From: Actinomadura sp. J1-007
Lineage (GTDB): Bacteria; Actinomycetota; Actinomycetes; Streptosporangiales; Streptosporangiaceae
NCBI RefSeq assembly: GCF_009793335.1
Contig: NZ_WING01000002.1
Span: 248,001 to 312,000 of the forward strand
DNA length: 64,000 nt
Direction: 5' to 3'
The translations under genes were made by a program, and so were the position numbers. This document shows positions 58,374-64,000 of the stretch, piece by piece; position 1 is the first letter of the stretch; the number at the start of each line of letters is the position of its first letter. The notes beneath the pieces were generated by a model. It searched no databases. It was given only the letters and a program-made list of their open reading frames with translations, and was not told the origin of the DNA.

Positions 58374-59795
58374 ATGACCGACGAACGACCCCTGCTCCTG
58401 CGCGGCGGGACGGTCATCACCATGGACCCGTCCCTCGGCGTCCTCCCGCGCGGCGACGTCCTGGTCCGGGAGGGGACGATCGAGGCCGTCGCGCCCGGCA
58501 TCGAGGTCGCGCCGGGGACGCGGGTCATCGACGCCGACGGGACGATCGTCCTGCCCGGCCTGATCGACGCCTACCGGCACGGCTGGCAGACCGTCCTGCG
58601 CGGCGTCGGCGTGGAGTGGACGCTGACCGACCACTTCGCGTGGATGTTCGGCGCGTTCGGCCCGCACGTCCGGCCGGAGGACGTCTACGCGGGCAACCTC
58701 GCCGCCGCCGTCGAGCACCTCGACGCGGGCGTGACCACCCTCGCGGACTGGTCGGACGCGTCCCGTACGCCCGAGCACGCCGAGGCCGCGATCGACGCGC
58801 TGCGGGACTCGGGCATCCGCGCCCGGTACGTCTACGCGGACGCGTTCGCCTCGCCGCAGAACTACGTGCCCACCGCGTACGTCAAGGAGCTCCACCAGCG
58901 GCTCGGCAGCGGCACCGGACGGCTGACCATGCAGGTGGCGATCGACCCGACTCTCGCGGACGGCTTCCCGGAACGCCGCGCCTGGGCGTTCGCCCACGAG
59001 CACGGAATCCCCGTCTACTCGCACGCCGGACAGTACGGGTGGGGCAACGAGGTCTACCTCAAGCAGCTCAAGAAGCACGGCTTCCTCGGCCCGACCAACA
59101 CCTACGTGCACGTCGTGGCGGTGACCGGCGACGAGACGCGCGCGATCGCCGACTCCGGCGGGACCGCCGTCATGGCGACGCTCGGCAACCTGTGCCAGGG
59201 GCAGGGCTATCCGGCGATCACCCCGCTGCGCGAACTCGGCGTCCCCGTCGCGCTCGGCACCGACTCCGACGCGCGCCTCCGCCCGGACCTGTTCGCCGCG
59301 ATGCGCGCCGCGCTGGCCGCCGACCGGGGGCGCGAGCACTCCCTCGCGCACCGCGCCGGGCACATCAACCCGGTCAACCGGCTCCGCTCGCGGGACGTCC
59401 TGGACGCCGCCACCCTCGCGGGCGCCCGCGCCGTCGGGCACGCGTCGGCGATCGGCACCGTCGCCCCGGGCCGCCGCGCCGACCTCGTCGTGCTGCGCCC
59501 CGACACCGAGTCGGCCGTCCCGTACGGCGTCGATCCCATCGCGCACGTCGTCTGGCAGGGCGCGCCCGAACGGGTGGACACGGTCATCGTGGACGGCGAC
59601 GTGGTCAAGCGGAACGGCGTCCTCGCCGGCGTCGGCCTCGCCGAGGCCCGCGAACTGGCCCGCCGCACCCGCGACCACCTGATCTCCAAGGTCGGCGAGG
59701 ACGCCTTCCGCGCCGCCGCGACCCGTCCCGCCGCCGACCCGGAGCAACGCCCCCGCAGATCGTTCCCGCCCGCCCCGAAGCCCGACGACCCCTGA
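58374..59795 (+). CDS. amidohydrolase (TRZ/ATZ/deaminase type) with altered metal motif
   Basis: 473 aa. A composite beta-sandwich and TIM barrel. The entry motif reads GLIDAYRHGWQTVLRG, where THRH or similar is normal, so the first metal His is Tyr. The later ligands are present: HGIPVYSHAGQYGW, ALGTDSDARLRPDLF and NRLRSRDVLDAATLAGARAV with GTVAPGRRADLVVL near the end. Members deaminate or dechlorinate N-heterocycles or S-adenosylhomocysteine-like compounds. It is followed 44 bp later by mtnA, so a role in methylthioadenosine or nucleoside salvage is conceivable. Activity is uncertain with the changed His. Confidence 0.82.
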   Translation: MTDERPLLLRGGTVITMDPSLGVLPRGDVLVREGTIEAVAPGIEVAPGTRVIDADGTIVLPGLIDAYRHGWQTVLRGVGVEWTLTDHFAWMFGAFGPHVRPEDVYAGNLAAAVEHLDAGVTTLADWSDASRTPEHAEAAIDALRDSGIRARYVYADAFASPQNYVPTAYVKELHQRLGSGTGRLTMQVAIDPTLADGFPERRAWAFAHEHGIPVYSHAGQYGWGNEVYLKQLKKHGFLGPTNTYVHVVAVTGDETRAIADSGGTAVMATLGNLCQGQGYPAITPLRELGVPVALGTDSDARLRPDLFAAMRAALAADRGREHSLAHRAGHINPVNRLRSRDVLDAATLAGARAVGHASAIGTVAPGRRADLVVLRPDTESAVPYGVDPIAHVVWQGAPERVDTVIVDGDVVKRNGVLAGVGLAEARELARRTRDHLISKVGEDAFRAAATRPAADPEQRPRRSFPPAPKPDDP

Positions 59796-59839
59796 CCTCT
59801 CCCGCCGTTACCGAACGGGGGGTTTCATAGGATCGGGGG

Positions 59840-60871
59840 ATGGAAGGTGACGTGCGGGCCGTCGCGTGGACGGGCGAGGGGCTCCGGCTCATCGACCAGA
59901 CGGTGCTTCCCGAACGGCTGGAACTCCTCGACGTCCGTACGGTCGGCGCGCTGGTGGACGCGATCCGCAGGCTGGCCGTCCGGGGCGCGCCCGCGCTGGG
60001 CGTCGCGGGCGCGTTCGGCGTCGCCATCGCCCTGCGCCAGGCCGAACGGGAGGGCTGGGACGGCGCGCGGCTGGACGCCGCGATCGCGGAGATCCGCGAG
60101 GCCCGTCCCACGGCCGTGAACCTCGCCGCGGGCGTCGACCGGGTGCGGCCGTTCGCCGCGGACGGCGCGGACGCCGTCGCCGCCGAGGCGCAGGCCCTCC
60201 TGGACGAGGACGTGCGCGGCAACCGGGCGATCGGCGCGTACGGCGCCGACTGGATCCTCGCCCGCACCGGCGACCGGCCGCTGCGCGTCCTCACCCACTG
60301 CAACGCCGGAGCGCTTGCCACGGCGGGCTGGGGAACGGCACTCGGCGTCGTCCGCGAACTGCACGCGCGCGGCCGGATCCGGACCGTCCACGTGGACGAG
60401 ACCAGGCCGCTGCTCCAGGGCGCCCGCCTCACCGCCTGGGAGCTGGAACGCGCGGGCGTCCCGTACCTGGTCCAGGCGGACGCCGCCGCCGCCGGAGCCG
60501 TTCTGCGGGGCCTGGTGGACGTCGCGGTCATCGGCGCCGACCGGATCGCCGCCAACGGCGACACCGCCAACAAGGTCGGCTCCGCCGGAGTCGCCCTGGC
60601 CTGCGCCGACGCCGGGATCCCGTTCGTCGTCGCGGCGCCCTGGAGCACCGTGGACCTCACCGCCCGCGACGGCGCGGCCATCCCGATCGAGGAGCGCGCC
60701 GAGGACGAGGTCCTGACCTGGGACGGCGCGCGCACGGCCCCCGAGGGCGCCCGCGGTTTCAACCCCGCGTTCGACGTGACCCCCGCCCGCCTGGTGTCGG
60801 CCCTGGTCACCGAGACGGGTGTGCTGGAGGTCTCGGCGGGTACGACCCCGAACCGGTCGACCCACCCCTGA
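59840..60871 (+). CDS. mtnA: S-methyl-5-thioribose-1-phosphate isomerase
   Basis: 343 aa. It converts methylthioribose-1-phosphate to methylthioribulose-1-phosphate in the methionine salvage route. Conserved parts are DAIRRLAVRGAPALGVAGAF (substrate loop), VLTHCNAGALATAGWGTALG (with the catalytic Cys), VDETRPLLQGARLTAWEL and VIGADRIAANGDTANKVG (with the catalytic Asp). The end TTPNRSTHP differs from the usual and lies within a 28-bp sequence that recurs inverted at 61108-61135. No other mtn gene is adjacent apart from the amidohydrolase. Confidence 0.95.
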   Translation: MEGDVRAVAWTGEGLRLIDQTVLPERLELLDVRTVGALVDAIRRLAVRGAPALGVAGAFGVAIALRQAEREGWDGARLDAAIAEIREARPTAVNLAAGVDRVRPFAADGADAVAAEAQALLDEDVRGNRAIGAYGADWILARTGDRPLRVLTHCNAGALATAGWGTALGVVRELHARGRIRTVHVDETRPLLQGARLTAWELERAGVPYLVQADAAAAGAVLRGLVDVAVIGADRIAANGDTANKVGSAGVALACADAGIPFVVAAPWSTVDLTARDGAAIPIEERAEDEVLTWDGARTAPEGARGFNPAFDVTPARLVSALVTETGVLEVSAGTTPNRSTHP

Positions 60872-61135
60872 CCCCGGTCGAGCGAACCGCCCCGCCGCGG
60901 CGGCCCCTCCACCCGGGGACCTCCGGCCGGGGACTTCCGGCCGGGTGGTGGTCTCCTCCGACGGGGGGCCTCCGACAGGGGCCTCCGGCCGGGAACTTCC
61001 GGTCGGGAACTTCCGGTCGGGGACCTCCGGCCGGGGACCTCCGGCCGGGGGCCTCCGGCCTGGGACCTCCGGCCGGGTGGTCTCCTCCGGACCGAGGCGG
61101 CCTCTTCCGACCGGGGTCAGGGGTGGGTCGACCGG
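60853..61135. repeat. 28-bp inverted repeat flanking a 14-bp tandem repeat block
   Basis: Positions 60853-60880 and 61108-61135 are perfect 28-bp reverse complements. The first copy includes the mtnA stop. Between them, about 12 imperfect copies of a 14-bp unit (GGGGACCTCCGGCC, with GGGAACTTCCGGTC variants) fill 60910-61090. No gene is present in 60872-61224. It could fold into one large hairpin and may also end mtnA transcription. Confidence 0.85.
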
Positions 61136-61224
61136 GGCCTCCTCCGACCGGGGCGGCCTCTTCGGCCGTCTTTCGCGGTCACGGGCATCCGGGCCCGGGC
61201 CAACGCATCCTTCAGGAGCCCGCC

Positions 61225-62208
61225 ATGGCACTGACCGTCGCGGTGACCGGCCCCACCGGAGAGATCGGCACGTCCGTCGTGCGCGCGCTGGAAGCGGACG
61301 AGCGGGTCGCGCGCGTGCTCGGCATGGCGCGCCGCCCGTTCGACCCGGCCGCCCGGGGCTGGCGCAAGACCGAGTACCGGCAGGGCGACATCCTCGACCG
61401 CGGGGCCGTCGACGCCCTGGTCGGGGCCGCCGACGTCGTGGTGCACCTCGCGTACGTCATCCTCGGCACGCGCGAGGAGAGCCGCCGCGTCAACCTCGAC
61501 GGCACCCGCAACGTGTTCGAGGCGACCGCGGCGGCCGAACGTCCCGGACGCCTCGTCTACACCTCCTCCGTCGCCGCGTACGGCTACCACGCCGACAACC
61601 CGGCCCCGCTGACGGAGGACGTCCCGGTGCGAGGGTCGTCCGAGCACTACTACTCGGCGCAGAAGGCCGCCTGCGAACGGCTCCTCGCCGAGACCACCGA
61701 GGGCCTCGACGTCTACGTCCTGCGCCCCTGCATCGTGGCCGGACCGGACGCGACCGTGCTGCTGCGCAACCTGCCGTGGGAGCAGGCCGCGCCGTACGTC
61801 CCCGAGCCGCTGCGCCGCGCCCTCGGACTCGTGCCGGGGCTGCGGCCGGTGATCCCCGATCCGGGCGTGCGGTTCCAGCTCGTCCACCACGACGACGTGG
61901 CGTCGGCCGTCGTCGCGGCCGCCGCCGGGGACGGCCCGCCCGGCGCCTACAACCTCGCCGCCGACGACGAGATCACCATGGCGGACTTCGCCCGCGCGGT
62001 CGGCGCCTACGCCGTCCCCGTCCCGTCCGAACTGGTCGGCGTGGCGTCCGCGCTGGTGGACGCGCTGCCGCTCGTCCCGGCCAAGGCCGAGTGGATCCAC
62101 GCCGTCCGGCACCCGATGATCATGGACACCGGCCGCGCCCGCCGCGCCCTCGGCTGGACCCCGCGCCACACCGCCCACGAAGCCCTCACCACCATGACCA
62201 CCCGCTGA
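61225..62208 (+). CDS. NAD-dependent epimerase/dehydratase family protein
   Basis: 327 aa extended short-chain dehydrogenase. VAVTGPTGEIGTSVVRALEA is the Rossmann motif, VVHLAYVILGT follows, RLVYTSSVAAYGYHADN has the catalytic Ser, and YYSAQKAACERLL holds the Y-x3-K pair. FQLVHHDDVASAVVAA and TMADFARAVGA complete the pattern. It acts on a nucleotide sugar or other alcohol/ketone; no specific substrate is indicated. CAGGAGCC precedes the ATG. It lies between two repeat blocks, with no operon partner. Confidence 0.88.
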   Translation: MALTVAVTGPTGEIGTSVVRALEADERVARVLGMARRPFDPAARGWRKTEYRQGDILDRGAVDALVGAADVVVHLAYVILGTREESRRVNLDGTRNVFEATAAAERPGRLVYTSSVAAYGYHADNPAPLTEDVPVRGSSEHYYSAQKAACERLLAETTEGLDVYVLRPCIVAGPDATVLLRNLPWEQAAPYVPEPLRRALGLVPGLRPVIPDPGVRFQLVHHDDVASAVVAAAAGDGPPGAYNLAADDEITMADFARAVGAYAVPVPSELVGVASALVDALPLVPAKAEWIHAVRHPMIMDTGRARRALGWTPRHTAHEALTTMTTR

Positions 62209-62224
62209 CCCCCCGTTCTACGGG

Positions 62225-62620
62225 GCCCGCCCGAGCCCGCCCGCTCCCGGGTACGTCCCGTTCGGAAGGAATCGCCCACCTCCTCGTAGGCCCCGTCCGA
62301 GAGGTGACCGCCCGCCCTCGGCGCGCCAGACCGGCAGGTGACCGTCCGCTTCCCCGGACGTCCCGTCCGGAGGGGATCGCCCGTCGCCGCCGTCCTGTCC
62401 GAGAGGTGACCGTCCGCCTCCTCATACAGCCCGTCCGGAAGGGATCGCCCGCCGCCGTACGCCCTGTCCGTGAGGTGATCGCCCGTCCTCGGCGCGCCCC
62501 GGCCAGCAGGCGACCGCCCGCCTCCCCGTACGGCCCGTTCGGAAGGAAATCCCCGCTGCCGTACGTCCCGTTAGAGAGGTGACCGACCGCTCCCGCACGC
62601 CCTGTACGAAACGTGGCCGC
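62225..62620. repeat. degenerate tandem repeats of about 35 bp
   Basis: About ten diverged units alternate between GTCCGGAAGGGATCGCCC- and TGTCCGAGAGGTGACCGCC-type sequences, each followed by a GC-rich linker (CGCCGTAC, TCCTCATAC or CTCGGCGCGCC). The period is about 35 bp. No ORF is convincing, and 62209-62690 holds no gene. The purpose is unknown. The spacing is too uneven and the units too diverged for a CRISPR. Confidence 0.75.
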
Positions 62621-62690
62621 GCGCCTTCCGCCTAGTTTTCGCCGTTCTCGTCCGGCGGGGTGGCGGGGGCCGGGGTGGTGGGTCAGCTCC

Positions 62691-63867
62691 TCAGTGGGTT
62701 GAGAAGGCGTAGACCGTGGTGGCCTCGAACGTCTCGCCGGGGCGCAGGACGGTGGACGGGAACGCCGGGTGGTTGGGCGAGTCGGGGAAGTGCTGGGTCT
62801 CCAGGCAGAACGCGTCGCCCTGGCGGTAGACGCGTCCGCTCGTTCCGGCGAGGGTGCCGTCCAGGAAGTTGGCCGTGTAGAGCTGGACGCCCGGTTGCGT
62901 CGTGCTGACCTCCAGGACGCGGCCGGTGCGCGGCTCCGTCACGCGGGCCGCTCGGGTGAGCGTCCCCGGTCGGCGCTGGTCGAGGACGAAGTTGTGGTCG
63001 TAGCCGTGTCCGATGAGGAGCTGCGGGTCGTTGTCGCGGATCCGTTCGCCGATCGCGCGGGACGCGTGAAGTCGAACGGCGTGCCTTTGACCGGGTCCAG
63101 CGCACCCGTGGGGATCTGCGTGGAGTCGACCGGGGTGTAGCGGGAGGCGTCGAGCTGGAGGCGGTGGTCGTACACGTCGCCCGTGCCCTCGCCCGCGAGG
63201 TTGAAGTAGGAGTGGTTGGTCAGGTTGACGACGGTGGCCTTGTCGGTCGTCGCGCGGTACCCGATCCGCAGCTCGTTGTCGCCGGTCAGCGTGTAGGTGA
63301 CGGTCGTGTCGAGGGTGCCGGGGTAGTTCTCCTCGCCGTCCTCGCTGGTGTAGTCGAGCCGCAGGCCGACGGTGCCGTTCGTCCGGACGGGCTCGGCCCT
63401 CCACACGCGCTTGTCGAACCCCTTCAGCCCGCCGTGCAAGCTGTTGGGGCCGTTGTTGACGGCGAGCTGGTAGCGCTTGCCGTCCAGGGTGAAGCGGCCC
63501 TTCGCGATCCGGTTGGCGTAGCGGCCGATCAGGGCCCCGAAGTACGGGCCGCCGTTCTTGTCGACATAGTCCTGGAGCGTCGGGAACCCGAGCACGACGT
63601 TGCCGCTTCGGCCGTGCCGGTCGGGCACTTCCAGCGTCTGCACGATCCCGCCGTACGTCAGGATCCGCACCCGCGCGCCCCGCCCGTTCGCGAGCGTGTA
63701 ACGGTCCACGGCGGTGCCGTCGGGCAGCCTGCCGAACGCCTCCTTGGAGATGGTCGGTCCCTTCCCTCCGGGCGCGTGTGCGGCGGGGCGGCCCCCGCCG
63801 GTACGGCCGACACGGCCAGTGCCGCACCGGCCGCGACGGCTCCGGCGATCGCGATGACGCTCTTCAT
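62691..63867 (-). CDS. galM: exported aldose 1-epimerase (GalM family), twice frameshifted
   Basis: About 391 aa when repaired. An N-terminal signal (MKSVIAIAGAVAAGAALAVS) is followed by the mutarotase domain: TLANGRGARVRILTYGGIVQ, GRYANRIAKGRFTLDG, VNLTNHSYFNLAGEG (substrate His), GHGYDHNFVLD (catalytic His) and CLETQHFPDSPNHPAFPS (Glu). Frames break at the CCC run 63759-63761 and at the GGG run 63059-63061; adding one base in each gives a continuous protein ending at 62691. It interconverts sugar anomers outside the cell. GAGGAGGGCC precedes the ATG at 63867. Confidence 0.88.
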
Positions 63868-64000
63868 GGCCCTCCTCGGTCCTCCACCCGGACGCGAGGT
63901 CACGGCCGGGACGCTACCAGCACGGCGGCACGGCGCAGCCTGCCCCGCCGTGCGACACAGTCCGCACCGCCCGTACGGCGCCGTCCGTGCCTGCCGTACG

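Noticed and set aside
60900..62620. CRISPR-like repeats
   Set aside because: Units are 14 or about 35 bp, diverged, without constant-length unique spacers, and no cas gene is nearby.

Overview
This 64 kb window is very GC-rich and densely packed with genes. GTG and TTG starts and 4-nt ATGA/GTGA overlaps are common. The gene content fits a soil actinomycete: cholesterol-oxidase-type GMC enzyme, actinobacterial ImuA'/ImuB/DnaE2, a Rox rifamycin monooxygenase with its 19-bp control element, and a Ser/Thr kinase with PD40 repeats. A Thermomonosporaceae or Streptosporangiales member such as Actinomadura is my inference; there is no rRNA to prove it. I see no tRNA, rRNA, CRISPR array, phage or IS element.

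Layout. 1-6.3 kb: a GMC oxidoreductase/hydrolase pair and a giant LuxR (LAL) regulator read in two frames. 6.6-11.8 kb: a phosphatase, lutABC lactate oxidation and gdhA. 11.9-15.6 kb: a coiled-coil protein and two regulator/target pairs (TetR/methyltransferase, HxlR/tautomerase), each with a clear inverted-repeat operator. 16-23.4 kb: a small biosynthetic cluster for 3-amino-4-hydroxybenzoate (GriI and GriH homologues). It also has an adenylating enzyme, two flavin monooxygenases, a Cys-containing 78-aa protein, a 42-aa upstream ORF and an aerolysin-like protein. 23.5-25.5 kb: HxlR, an epoxide-hydrolase-like enzyme and a PaaI thioesterase. 26-27.8 kb: rox behind a rifamycin-associated element. 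27.8-34.4 kb: a secreted nuclease/phosphatase and an amide/amine utilisation block (hydrolase, APC permease, acetamidase, amine-oxidase remnant, ornithine-cyclodeaminase family) with a divergent FadR-type regulator. 34.5-35 kb: a deletion scar joining an IclR start to an MFS end. 35-40 kb: FG-GAP protein, lipoprotein, PhoD, DUF2293. 40.2-45.8 kb: a LacI-controlled ribose-type operon (rbsR-rbsA-rbsCB fusion-rbsK). 45.8-51.8 kb: DedA, PH-domain protein, Ppx, kinase, polysaccharide deacetylase. 51.9-58.1 kb: a LexA-box-driven SOS mutasome operon (imuA'-imuB-dnaE2). 58.4-63.9 kb: amidohydrolase, mtnA, epimerase and aldose epimerase, separated by unusual repeat blocks.

Four otherwise well-conserved genes (27.9, 42.3, 55.3-55.5, 63.06/63.76 kb), and probably the LuxR gene (4.1 kb), are broken by single-base deficits in G or C runs. 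Because every break has the same form, sequencing error is at least as likely as real pseudogenisation.
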